The position numbers and the translations under genes are program-made. Shown here piece after piece: positions 26,981 through 35,113 of a stretch of DNA of 40,387 nt. This stretch comes from Nitrococcus mobilis. GTDB taxonomy: Bacteria; Pseudomonadota; Gammaproteobacteria; Nitrococcales; Nitrococcaceae. Under the pieces are notes generated by a model. That model was not told the origin of the DNA and ran no database searches. It was given only the letters and a program-made list of their open reading frames with translations. Each line of letters opens with the position of its first letter. Within the stretch, counting starts at the first letter, position 1. The stretch spans positions 1 through 40,387 of the forward strand of contig JAGFJL010000168.1 in assembly GCA_024102725.1 (NCBI GenBank). The letters are read 5' to 3'.

Positions 26981-27048
26981 AGCGCTGTCCCATCCTCTTT
27001 GGTCTTTTGTAAGCTCCCGGCCATACTAACTGCGCCTGCCCGCAAATT

Positions 27049-27669
27049 CTAATGATCGGCCGCTATCAGTTTGCTGCCAACGACCGGTGCGATCTCATCC
27101 GCCACGCCTCGCCAGGCCGCTGCCAGGCTCTCGACCAATGCTTGATAGCCATCCGCGGGCAGCGGCCGCTCGACCGAGAATTGCCGCGCGGCCAGCAAGC
27201 GGCCCGTACCATCGCGCAATCGCCACTGCCCCACGACGACCGCCACCCCATCGTAGCGACCCTGGAAGCCGTCGACATCGACCTCGAGCCGATGCGGCGG
27301 CTCTCCCGTAGCCGCCGACTCGCTGTCGTCGAGCACCTGAACGCGCGGCAGCTTGCGCGCCAACTCCTCGCGCAGGCTGCGCCGCAGCTGAATGGCGAGA
27401 TCCTCGGCCCAAAGATGGTCGCGCCCCTGGTGAATAGCCACATCGTTGATCTGCATCACTATGCCGTCGCTCCGGAGAAACGGTGCGAGGCGTGGTAGTG
27501 CGATCCAAAGTCGGTGCTCACTGCTTACCGCCGGTGCGGCCGACTGGCTGGTGAACCCGAGCAGGTAACGGTGTTCAGGCACAATCGGTGCGCCCGCGCA
27601 ACCACTCAAAAAGACCAATGCGGCCGGCACGGTGACGAGGGCGAGATTTGTGAGCCTCTGACCGGTCAT
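27049..27669 (-). CDS. pqiC: PqiC-like outer-membrane lipoprotein (DUF330/ABC-type transport auxiliary family)
   Basis: The 206-residue protein begins with a lipoprotein signal ending in the lipobox LSGC, followed by YLLGFTS (the YxL start of the DUF330 domain), a central strand set and the QALVESLAAAWRGVADEI helix at the end. PqiC sits in the outer membrane and is the docking point for the PqiB needle that spans the periplasm. Its start overlaps the pqiB stop by ATGA (27666-27669). The position as third gene of a pqiABC operon fixes the assignment. Confidence 0.88.
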   Translation of the reverse strand: MTGQRLTNLALVTVPAALVFLSGCAGAPIVPEHRYLLGFTSQSAAPAVSSEHRLWIALPRLAPFLRSDGIVMQINDVAIHQGRDHLWAEDLAIQLRRSLREELARKLPRVQVLDDSESAATGEPPHRLEVDVDGFQGRYDGVAVVVGQWRLRDGTGRLLAARQFSVERPLPADGYQALVESLAAAWRGVADEIAPVVGSKLIAADH

Positions 27670-29306
27670 CGGCGAAATGCTTTTGGCTGCGGATCCGTCT
27701 TCTCCCGCTTATCGAAGATCAGCGCGTTGGGCTGTTTGCGTAGCGTGCGGGCCATCGGCTGGAGCTCTTGCATCAGCGCGTCGAGCCGTCCCAACGTCGT
27801 TGTCAGTCGCTGATAGGCTTCCGAATCACCGGAGAAACTCTGCACGGTCTTGCGAAGCTCCACGAGCGTCTCGTTGAGGTTGTTCGGCATCGCCTGCGTC
27901 GCCTGGTCATCAAGCAAAGCGTGTACGGCTTCGGTGGTTTTCGCCAACTGGTCGAGTGCAGTATGGGAGACCTCCAGGTTGCGATTCAGCTTATCCAGGA
28001 TTTGCTCGATTTTCAGCGCGTTCAACTTCTCCAACAGGTTTGTGATCTTTTGCTCTATTTGGGCGACACCGGTAGAGACTGTCGGAAACACTTGCCGGCC
28101 ATGGTAGGTCTGCGGTTTGTAGGCCGGTGCCCCCGGGTAGAAGTTGATATCGACGAACAGTGAGCCGGTCAACAGGTTGCTCGTCTTGAGCGAGGCCCGC
28201 AGTCCACGCTTCATCAGCCGCTCGACCCGTGATCGCCACTGCGCCAAGGTCATCTCGCTAGTGCCGCGTTCGACTCGCTGCAACTCAATGCGTATCAGCA
28301 CCGGCACCGTTAGTTGAACCACATTGGCTTGACCGGCACGCAAGTCCCAGAGCACGCTGACAACGGTACCGACACGGACACCGCGGTATTCCACCGGCGC
28401 CCCGGCCTCGAGCCCACGTACTGTATCCTCTACGAGGAGCACATATTCGATGAACCGGTCGAACGAGCCCTCACGCGCGCTTGCTCGATCGGGATAGAGC
28501 TCGAAGGTCGTGCCGGATTTCACCGGCTGGCCCGGCGGCATATCTTCCGGCACGCCAAAGGTGATGCCGCCGCCGAGCAACGATTCCAACGACTCGAAGC
28601 TCACTTTCACCCCGCCCGCGCCGACGTCGACGTTAATACCTGAGGCGGTCCAGAAGCGCGTGGTGCTGCTCACGAGACTGTCGTACGGAGCCTGAATGAA
28701 GGCCTGATGGATGATCCGGCGGGCTTTGGAGTCAAACTGCGTGGCTTCCACGCGGCCAATGGTCAGCCCCTCGTAGAGGATCGGATCACCGGTGGACAAC
28801 GAGTTACCCAGACCGCTGATCAATTTCAGCCGCAGACCTTTTGCGTCCGGCGGCGCCACCGGTGGCTGCTCGAGCACTTCGAAATCACGCTGCGGTGTCT
28901 CCGCATGACCCGGTTGCAGCTGTATGTAGGCGCCGGAGAGCACGGTACCGAGGCCACTGATGCCTTCCCGGCCGATGCGCGGCTTGACCACCCAGAACTG
29001 GGTCGCGGTATTGAGCATGCGCTCCGTGCCGACGTTTAGGCGCGCCTTGATAATCGTATGACTGAAATCCTCGGACAAGTGTACGGTCTCCACGCGGCCG
29101 ACCTCTACATTGCGGGTCTTGATCGGCGTCTTGCCGGCCTCGATACCTTCCGCATTTTTCATTTCAAGAGTGACGAGGGGACCGCGGTTGACGAAGCCGT
29201 TATAGACCATCCACAAGCCGATCAGAACGGCAACCGCTGGAACGATCCAGATCGTGGAGATGCGGAGCTGCCCGCGGCGTTTGGCGTAGCGCGGGTTGTC
29301 AGTCAT
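27666..29306 (-). CDS. pqiB: PqiB, triple-MCE-domain periplasm-spanning lipid transport protein
   Basis: The 546-residue protein has one N-terminal membrane helix (IWIVPAVAVLIGLWMVYNG, residues 18-36) and three successive MCE/MlaD domains starting near residues 43, 160 and 285 (GPLVTLEMKNAEGIEAGKT; GNSLSTGDPILYEGLTIGRV; GLEAGAPVEYRGVRVGTV), then a long helical C-terminal region rich in Leu, Asn and Gln (about 420-530). E. coli PqiB has the same layout; its hexamer forms a hollow tube and needle to carry lipids between the two membranes. The start overlaps the pqiA stop by 8 bases. Confidence 0.93.
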   Translation of the reverse strand: MTDNPRYAKRRGQLRISTIWIVPAVAVLIGLWMVYNGFVNRGPLVTLEMKNAEGIEAGKTPIKTRNVEVGRVETVHLSEDFSHTIIKARLNVGTERMLNTATQFWVVKPRIGREGISGLGTVLSGAYIQLQPGHAETPQRDFEVLEQPPVAPPDAKGLRLKLISGLGNSLSTGDPILYEGLTIGRVEATQFDSKARRIIHQAFIQAPYDSLVSSTTRFWTASGINVDVGAGGVKVSFESLESLLGGGITFGVPEDMPPGQPVKSGTTFELYPDRASAREGSFDRFIEYVLLVEDTVRGLEAGAPVEYRGVRVGTVVSVLWDLRAGQANVVQLTVPVLIRIELQRVERGTSEMTLAQWRSRVERLMKRGLRASLKTSNLLTGSLFVDINFYPGAPAYKPQTYHGRQVFPTVSTGVAQIEQKITNLLEKLNALKIEQILDKLNRNLEVSHTALDQLAKTTEAVHALLDDQATQAMPNNLNETLVELRKTVQSFSGDSEAYQRLTTTLGRLDALMQELQPMARTLRKQPNALIFDKREKTDPQPKAFRR

Positions 29307-30666
29307 CCCTTCCCTTCTCCTGGCCGGTGCGAGGGGCGTCCCAGAGCAGCCGCGGATCGAAGCTCATGGCCGCGAACATGCTGACCACCACGACGCTGGC
29401 GAAGGCAAGTGCCGCCAGGCCCGGCGTGATCGACAGCAACGCACCGGCTCGGAGCAACGCGACAAGTATGGCGACGACGAACACATCCACCATGGACCAG
29501 CGACCGATAAATTCGACCACCCGATACACCCGCGCCGAGGTTCCGCGATCACGCGGTACTCGACGCTGTGCGTTCATGCAGAGCCAGCCGAGCGCGAGTA
29601 TTTTGCTGACCGGTACGAGCACACTGGCGGTGAATATGATCAGCGCGACTGGTAGATCGCCATGATACGCGAAGCTCAGCACCCCGCCGATGATGGTCGA
29701 CGGCTCCGAGGCTCCGAAAACCGTCGTGGTCATGATGGGATAAACGTTGGCCGGTACATAGAGCACTGCGGCGGTGGCGAGCAGTGCATAAGTGCGCTGC
29801 AGACTGTATGGATGACGGGTGTGCAAGCGCTCACCGCAGCGCCGGCAGGCCGGGGGCGCAACCTCATCCAGGCGATTGATCAGCCCACATACGGCACAGC
29901 CCACCAACCCCTGCCCTGCCGCCGTCTCGCCAGTCCGGGTTCCCGGCGGGGCCGGCGGTTCACCGGCCAGGGCGAACCACAGCCAATCGGCATCGACCGA
30001 CTGGTTGGTCTTGAGGAGCAGCACTGCGAACGCGCAAAAGAACCAGAATGCCGGCCCTAAGCCGACCTGGCCGAGGCTGACAATCTTGATCAGACTGACC
30101 AAGGTCGCGACCACGAACACATCGGCCATCATCCAAGGGGTCAGGTGCAGGACGGCGCGGGCAATCGCTCGGCTTTGGGGCAGTAGTTCATTGCGCAGCA
30201 AACTGCCGTGTAGCCAGATGAGGCCGAGCAGGTAGAGCGCCGGCAGAATCAGCACCGTCAATAACACGCTGATAGCGACCAGGTATTCACCGAAATCGAG
30301 CAGCGATGCCGGGGCGTCGATAAGCTCGATGCGGTTGGTCACGCCCTGGACCCGGAAACCCACGAACGGGAAAAGCACGGCCAGCGAGAGGCAGATAAAC
30401 GCCGCGCTGGCCAGCGCGAGCCCCCGCTGCGCAGGCAACCGGTTGCGCCGCACCAACAGGTACCCGCAGCGGGGACAATCGGCGCGCTCGTTGGGACGCA
30501 GCGGCGGCAGCGCAACGACAAGATCACACCCCTGACAGGCGCGCAACCGCCGCCGGCGAGTCAGCCGAGACGAGGCAATCGAGATTCGATCGCCGTTTGC
30601 GGCGCCATCGAAGGGCTGACTTAAATCCCCATTACGCACGTAAAGTCCCTGCGGCCGCAACCACAA
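29299..30666 (-). CDS. pqiA: PqiA, integral-membrane partner of the PqiB lipid transporter
   Basis: About 455 residues, with the duplicated PqiA architecture: each half starts with a rubredoxin-like zinc ribbon (CQGCD with CPRCG near residues 45-67; CAVCG with CRRCG near 255-280) and continues with four hydrophobic helices. The first helix block includes LALASAAFICLSLAVLFPF, and WMMADVFVVATLVSLIKI is repeated as SMVDVFVVAILVALLRAG in the second half. PqiA sits in the inner membrane and is thought to deliver lipid to PqiB. The start used is TTG at 30666, preceded by AAGGAG; a second TTG two codons later is equally possible. Confidence 0.9.
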   Translation of the reverse strand: MWLRPQGLYVRNGDLSQPFDGAANGDRISIASSRLTRRRRLRACQGCDLVVALPPLRPNERADCPRCGYLLVRRNRLPAQRGLALASAAFICLSLAVLFPFVGFRVQGVTNRIELIDAPASLLDFGEYLVAISVLLTVLILPALYLLGLIWLHGSLLRNELLPQSRAIARAVLHLTPWMMADVFVVATLVSLIKIVSLGQVGLGPAFWFFCAFAVLLLKTNQSVDADWLWFALAGEPPAPPGTRTGETAAGQGLVGCAVCGLINRLDEVAPPACRRCGERLHTRHPYSLQRTYALLATAAVLYVPANVYPIMTTTVFGASEPSTIIGGVLSFAYHGDLPVALIIFTASVLVPVSKILALGWLCMNAQRRVPRDRGTSARVYRVVEFIGRWSMVDVFVVAILVALLRAGALLSITPGLAALAFASVVVVSMFAAMSFDPRLLWDAPRTGQEKGRDD

Positions 30667-30979
30667 AGCGCTCCTTGGTTTTGATTAAAATAGGTTTTTC
30701 AGGCTGGAGGCGTGGCTTCAGGTCGAGTAAACAGCCCACTTGCGGGATAGGCCAGAATCGTCGGGTAGATTAATGTTGCCCATCTCCGCTGCATGATGCA
30801 TGCAGCTTACCACAGCCCGAAGAGACTGATCGTGCGCCGCCCAAAGGGTAGTACCTCGATGGACTCTCTCTGCTCTCTGTTACCGCGCCTTCGCATATTC
30901 GCGGCCATTCGTGTCGCAGCGCTCAAACAGCTTGTCCAGCAGGGTGGCCAGCCCGCATTTCGGGTCGCCTCGCGCCGTG
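30667..30979. other. Gap of 313 bases between pqiA and the tailoring cluster
   Basis: It should hold the pqi promoter and the 3' end of the dioxygenase transcript. A possible short plus-strand frame (ATG 30859 to stop 31008, 49 codons, SLCSLLPRLRIFAAIRVAAL) overlaps the dioxygenase gene antisense and has only a weak AAAGGG site, so I do not call it. No clear terminator. Confidence 0.4.
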
Positions 30980-31771
30980 TTATTGCGGCAAACACAGGTT
31001 CATCGTAGCCGCCTCCGCACGGCTGACGGCCGGTGCCAGCCGTCGATAGGGACCGATGCTGCGCGTTGCGACCGCCCTTGGCGCGACAGCACCCAGCGCG
31101 ATCAGGTAGTCGGGGGCCGGACAGGTTGAGGAAATCAACCTGAACAAGCGTTTGGTTAGCAGTGCATCCCAGACCAGGTGTACACGCGGGCTCTCGCCAC
31201 GGTTATCGGCGGAGTGAACACAGCCCTGATTGATGAGGTGCACTTCGCCTGCGGGCAATCGATATACCTGCCCGTCGAGGATCAGCTCCGCGTTATCGTT
31301 GGTAAGCAACGGCAGGTGAAAACGCAGGCGTGCCCCGATCGTGCCGGTGCTCGTGCGAAACGGCACATGCTCTTCATGAGCATCCAGCGAGGCGCCTGGG
31401 TGCAGAACATTGATTCGAAAATTGACCAAATGCGGCCAATCGCCGATCAACTGCGACAATATCGGGTATTTGTGGCAGTCGAAGAACCACTTGTTGCGAC
31501 ATGACAGATCATGGTCGGTGCTGAAATCGCCACTGCACCCGGTACGATTGAGCAGGCTGAATTGCTGGGCGGTGCCGTGTGGGTTGGTCCAGTGAGTGAC
31601 ATGGTTCATGTCGCCGATCTCGGAAGGCTTGTTTACTTTACGGTAACGTTCGACATCAGCACGCAGGCTTGCAAAAAAGGGCCTGGCTACCCCAAACAAC
31701 CGCAGACATCGGATGCCGCCCTGATGCTGATCCCCGGCGAGCATACCCGCAATGAGCTCATCCGGTTTCAT
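30980..31771 (-). CDS. Aspartyl/asparaginyl beta-hydroxylase-like 2OG-Fe(II) dioxygenase
   Basis: The 263-residue protein carries the double-stranded beta-helix core of the Asp/Asn hydroxylase family (PF05118). FRINVLHPGASLDAHEEHV is followed by GARLRFHLPLLTNDNAELIL, a GQVYRLPAGEVHLIN strand and QGCVHSADNRG with PRVHLVWD. Likely Fe(II) ligands are H132 and H186, with E134 where other dioxygenases carry the acid, and R196 placed to bind 2-oxoglutarate. The family hydroxylates Asp/Asn in proteins or small amino-acid derivatives. The start overlaps the preceding gene by ATGA (31768-31771), so it is co-translated with the pyruvyl-transferase-like protein. The real substrate is unknown. Confidence 0.82.
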   Translation of the reverse strand: MKPDELIAGMLAGDQHQGGIRCLRLFGVARPFFASLRADVERYRKVNKPSEIGDMNHVTHWTNPHGTAQQFSLLNRTGCSGDFSTDHDLSCRNKWFFDCHKYPILSQLIGDWPHLVNFRINVLHPGASLDAHEEHVPFRTSTGTIGARLRFHLPLLTNDNAELILDGQVYRLPAGEVHLINQGCVHSADNRGESPRVHLVWDALLTKRLFRLISSTCPAPDYLIALGAVAPRAVATRSIGPYRRLAPAVSRAEAATMNLCLPQ

Positions 31772-32535
31772 AACGTAATCGGAAACGGGCAGCTGTCGAT
31801 CAAGGCCTGTAATGACATCCTCGGCGGTGCGATAGCCTGCGCTCGCAGGCTTTGCTCGACGAGGCTACCTGGCTGAACCTGTATCGGATCAATCTGCGGG
31901 CAGCCGATGGTCTGCAAATAGTCACGGAACTTGCTGCGATCGCCCGACGGCAAGGGACGAAACTCGATCCATGCGGCCGGGCGGCCGTAAGCATGGGCGG
32001 CTATGATGCCGTGTAATGACGAGGATGCCACCCATTCGCAACTGCTGATAGCGTCGATGACCGTCTCGACCGGATCCTGGATGTCGATGAGCCGCGTCTC
32101 CGCCGGCAGACTGAGCCGACCGACCAATCTCGGCCGATCGGAAAAATGCAGCACCAGCCCCATGCTATGCCGGACCGGTTCCTTTGGCGTGTAGAGGATT
32201 GGCAACAGCATCGCCGGATCGCCGTAGACCGGCGGGCAGTCGATACCGGCCGCCCGGACCCGGTCGCGGGTTAGCGGACCGCGCACGGCGCAAACATCGA
32301 GACCCGTATCGACGGTCCCGGTAGCCGTCATAACGCCCGCGCCCCAGACGGTGCACGGGGCTCGCGCCAGACTGATGACGCTGCCGGTAACGAGGAACTT
32401 GTGCCGCGCATCGCCGGCCTCGCGAAAACGCGGGTAAGCACCGGTCAGCCGCCTGATCAGCCACGGTGTGAGGGCATCGCCGAAATTAGCCCGGCTCGGG
32501 ATACGACACCAGAACGAGGCCAGCTGATCAACCAT
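31768..32535 (-). CDS. Polysaccharide pyruvyl transferase-family protein
   Basis: The 255-residue protein shows the PF04230 pattern: NFGDALTPWLIRRLTG at the N-terminus, VWGAGVM after the first strand, VRGPLTRDRV, VYGDPAMLLPILY, and the late CEWVASSSLHGIIAAHAYG motif with its conserved Ser-Leu-His-Gly. Enzymes of this family transfer pyruvate from PEP to sugars of exopolysaccharides or cell-wall polymers as ketals; some members act on other glycans. It overlaps both neighbours (8 bases with the glycosyltransferase upstream, ATGA with the dioxygenase downstream), so the three are one translation unit. Confidence 0.85.
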   Translation of the reverse strand: MVDQLASFWCRIPSRANFGDALTPWLIRRLTGAYPRFREAGDARHKFLVTGSVISLARAPCTVWGAGVMTATGTVDTGLDVCAVRGPLTRDRVRAAGIDCPPVYGDPAMLLPILYTPKEPVRHSMGLVLHFSDRPRLVGRLSLPAETRLIDIQDPVETVIDAISSCEWVASSSLHGIIAAHAYGRPAAWIEFRPLPSGDRSKFRDYLQTIGCPQIDPIQVQPGSLVEQSLRAQAIAPPRMSLQALIDSCPFPITL

Positions 32536-33259
32536 AGCTCACCGGTTGCAGGATGCGATCGATAAGCTGCCGGATATCGGCATCGAGCCCGCCCCAACTC
32601 CAGAACCACTGGCAGGACCTATCGGTATCGGCGAGTTGATCGATCGGTATCCACTCGAAGGCCTCACGATGATACTCATGCGCGTAAGCGGCCAGCACAT
32701 TGAATTCCGAGAAGCCGCGCGCTGGGCGACTCATAACCCAATCCGACAGCGGGACACCTTTCTCACGGCGTGACCAGGCGCGGATTTTAGGGTATAGCCA
32801 GCGTGGAAACGTGAACGGCGGATTTTGCATGAAATCGTGCGTTGGCATCCAGCCCAGGAACTCCGCCGTGGGCTGGGTCCACGGCCAATGGCGCGGCAGG
32901 TCGGCCACCGCACGTGTGTAGATCCGCGGGCGGCCGTCAGAGGTCAGATCGTTTGGCGTTATTGGCTTCTGAACGATGCAGTCAGAGTCGAGGTGGCAAA
33001 TCAGTCCGGCCTCGCTCAGGCGGTCGGCATACAGTTTCGTTACCTGCTGGCCGAGATAGTCATCGTCGTAATCACGGCACAATTCGAGGCGCACGGACGG
33101 CGGCAGTGCGGCACGACGCCGCAGCCACGGCTCGCTGGCGTTCGGTATCACGACAATGACTTGCGAGAAACCTGAGCAAAAACGCTCCACGGCCGCCAGG
33201 CACAGCTCCAGCCAACCGAAATCGCGCCAGTAGCTTCGAATCACGATGTCGCAGGTCAT
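32528..33259 (-). CDS. DUF6492-like glycosyltransferase
   Basis: Started at ATG 33259 the protein has 243 residues and begins directly with a GT-A style strand and helix (CDIVIRSYWRDFGWLELCLA), then FSQVIVVIPN, and a DxD-type metal site in LICHLDSDCIV, followed by aromatic-rich acceptor-binding segments (FMQNPPFTFPRWLYP; SEFNVLAAYAHEYHREAF). This layout resembles DUF6492 proteins, thought to be glycosyltransferases. The frame is open further upstream to 33640, but that part overlaps the divergent gene at 33390 and has Ser-rich, non-family-like sequence. First gene of the three-gene minus-strand unit. Confidence 0.7.
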   Translation of the reverse strand: MTCDIVIRSYWRDFGWLELCLAAVERFCSGFSQVIVVIPNASEPWLRRRAALPPSVRLELCRDYDDDYLGQQVTKLYADRLSEAGLICHLDSDCIVQKPITPNDLTSDGRPRIYTRAVADLPRHWPWTQPTAEFLGWMPTHDFMQNPPFTFPRWLYPKIRAWSRREKGVPLSDWVMSRPARGFSEFNVLAAYAHEYHREAFEWIPIDQLADTDRSCQWFWSWGGLDADIRQLIDRILQPVSYG

Positions 33260-33314
33260 TCCAAACGCCCGGTAAGCGGCGGCGAAATCCACCAAATTGC
33301 ATTCTTTACAGGAT

Positions 33315-33337
33315 AGTCTAGATAGGATGTCTAGACT
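33315..33337. promoter_or_regulatory. Perfect inverted repeat in a divergent promoter region (candidate operator)
   Basis: AGTCTAGA (33315-33322) and TCTAGACT (33330-33337) are exact 8-base inverted arms with a 7-base spacer. The site lies in the 130 bases between the starts at 33259 (minus) and 33390 (plus). A dimeric regulator bound here could control both arms of the tailoring cluster. No regulator gene lies in the cluster. Confidence 0.55.
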
Positions 33338-33389
33338 TAAATCGGTACCAGACCTGCCGAGGTAAGGACTCACGCAACCGGGTGAGCAG

Positions 33390-34133
33390 ATGACTACGAT
33401 TGGTTTTGACGAGCTACCGAAAGTGGCGGTGCAGCCGGGCACCGTGGCAATGTTCCTGCACACCCCGGCGCGCGAACCGTGGGAAGACGAACTGCAGCAG
33501 GCGGTTGAGCAAGGAGTACTCCATGTGCCCCGGGCCGATCTGCCCGGTTTGTCGCTAGACAGCATGGCGACTTGGCTTGACCGCAATCTGTCGACTTCTG
33601 CAGTCAGCCGCGACACGCGCGATCGTTTGTTGTCTGACATTCTTGCACTGGCCCATACAGTCGAGGATCTGACCTCGGCGCGGCGTTATCGCCTGCGTAT
33701 ATTCACCGCGCCGCCGGATCGACGCTGTGGCTACCACCTCGATACCGTGCCGGCGGCGGCGCCCCTATGGGGCTGTTTGAAGGTTTACAACGGCGCCGGT
33801 ACAGATTGGTTTGCCGGTGGCGACATTCGCTCAATGGCCACGTTTTATCGTTGGCTGCAAATGCGCGATCGCATCGTGCGGACATTGGCCGATGATCTGC
33901 CGCGCCGCGATGCGGCATTGCAGGCCCTGGATGAGAATCCCGGCTTCCTGGTGCCCGGTGCTCGTTCACGGCGGGTGGCTTCGCGCACGCCGGTCTTCTT
34001 CAAGCACTTACCTGTCGATAGATTCTGGACCGATCACGAAACTGACCGGGCGTGGGTACACGCCTCACCGATGGAGGGGGCTAGGCGGCTTGTCGTCAAT
34101 ATCAGCCCGGAGCGGAGGCTACCGGCCCAGTGA
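33390..34133 (+). CDS. DUF1826-like protein, possible non-canonical dioxygenase
   Basis: The 247-residue protein resembles DUF1826 proteins in its core: YRLRIFTAPPDRRCGYHLDT followed by LWGCLKVYNGAGTDWF, matching the family's FHxD and YxGPGTxWL segments, then a C-terminal SPMEGARRLVVNIS strand. The HxD pair (YHLDT) and the later histidine in WVHASP recall Fe(II)/2OG enzymes, but activity has not been established for the family as far as I know. It stands alone on the plus strand, divergent from the three-gene unit, and overlaps the convergent glycosyltransferase gene by 15 bases. Confidence 0.6.
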   Translation: MTTIGFDELPKVAVQPGTVAMFLHTPAREPWEDELQQAVEQGVLHVPRADLPGLSLDSMATWLDRNLSTSAVSRDTRDRLLSDILALAHTVEDLTSARRYRLRIFTAPPDRRCGYHLDTVPAAAPLWGCLKVYNGAGTDWFAGGDIRSMATFYRWLQMRDRIVRTLADDLPRRDAALQALDENPGFLVPGARSRRVASRTPVFFKHLPVDRFWTDHETDRAWVHASPMEGARRLVVNISPERRLPAQ

Positions 34134-35102
34134 ATAACTAAGCCTGAGCGATGAGCGGGCCGGCAGCGAGGGATCGATCCGATTGAGCAGCATGCGCAGA
34201 CGACGGCCCGCGCGTTGGGGGCCGTACTGGCTTAGGAAGAAAGGCCGAGGGCGATAGCTGCCGTGGCATAGCTGCCACGCCCGATCGACCACATCGTGCT
34301 CCGATTCGAAAAACACCCCGGTCGTCGGCGCAACGTATTTCCAGCCACCGAGCAGCGACTGATTGACCAGCAATGGCGTATTCAGACACAGCGCTTCCGC
34401 CAACACGCGCGGCGATGCATCCAGCTCATTGGGAACAAACAGAAATCGGCTAGCGCCAAGTATGCGTAGCCAATCGGGATAGGGCAGCCAAGGCCGAACG
34501 ACCAAACCGGGCAACACGGGTACACGTTGCGGATGCTGACCGATCACCAATCCGCGTAGCCCCATTTCGCCGCATAATCGCGGCAGACACCGCGCCGCCA
34601 GCGGCCAGTTCTTGGCGAGCATTTTCCAGGGCTCGTGCGCGCCTACGTAGACGAAGTCGAACCGCTCGGCTGGGTCAGCGGGTGCGGGGTAACGATGCGG
34701 CGTGATCCGTGCCGGGTCGGTGAAATCTGACAACGACAGCAGCATGCGCGGCACACCGGCGGGCAACAGGCGATCGGGGTCGCGGAAGCAGTGCGCCCAA
34801 CCCTGGCAGATGGCCGTGTAATCGAGCGTCGAGGGTTCGTCCAGTGCCGGGAAGTTCAGGAAGCTGGTCATGCCGAGGAACGAAAAGCCCCGATGACAGA
34901 ATTGCGAGTACTGGGCAATCCGCGCCGGCGACTGGATCGGGGCGTGGATCACCACCCAGCCGGTGCTGCCACCCGCCGCATCGAGCACGAACATAAATGG
35001 CCATTGGGTCGTCTTCCACCCCGTTGCCGAGGGCGCCGCAAGGAAACTCGTCACGGTTCGTCTACACTCGTAAATGCAGTTGCCATAATGGTTTGCGAAC
35101 AT
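34119..35102 (-). CDS. GT4-like glycosyltransferase
   Basis: Up to 327 residues with a GT-B two-domain layout. The N-terminal half contains FMFVLDAAGGSTGWVVIHAP and FLGMTSFLNFP; the C-terminal half has FDFVYVGAHEPWKMLAKNW, LRGLVIGQHPQ, WLRILGASRFLFVPNE and DASPRVLAEALCLNTPLLVN, the retaining-GT nucleotide-sugar site with Asp in place of the first Glu of the usual EX7E motif. The start is uncertain: ATG 35102 lies only 11 bases from the divergent gene and has no ribosome site; GTG 35054 and ATG 34994 are alternatives. It probably adds a sugar to the same product the neighbouring enzymes modify. Confidence 0.72.
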   Translation of the reverse strand: MFANHYGNCIYECRRTVTSFLAAPSATGWKTTQWPFMFVLDAAGGSTGWVVIHAPIQSPARIAQYSQFCHRGFSFLGMTSFLNFPALDEPSTLDYTAICQGWAHCFRDPDRLLPAGVPRMLLSLSDFTDPARITPHRYPAPADPAERFDFVYVGAHEPWKMLAKNWPLAARCLPRLCGEMGLRGLVIGQHPQRVPVLPGLVVRPWLPYPDWLRILGASRFLFVPNELDASPRVLAEALCLNTPLLVNQSLLGGWKYVAPTTGVFFESEHDVVDRAWQLCHGSYRPRPFFLSQYGPQRAGRRLRMLLNRIDPSLPARSSLRLSYSLGR

Positions 35103-35113
35103 GGAGATGACAC

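Noticed and set aside
26981..27048. SAM-responsive riboswitch ahead of metY
   Set aside because: The gap is only 68 bases and contains no recognisable aptamer core.
30859..31008. A 49-codon plus-strand frame that could be a precursor peptide for the tailoring cluster
   Set aside because: It overlaps the dioxygenase gene antisense, has only a weak ribosome site, and shows no leader/core pattern.
33260..33640. Upstream extension of the DUF6492-like gene by 127 codons
   Set aside because: It overlaps the divergent DUF1826-like gene and is Ser/Cys-rich with no family likeness; the ATG at 33259 starts right at the conserved strand.
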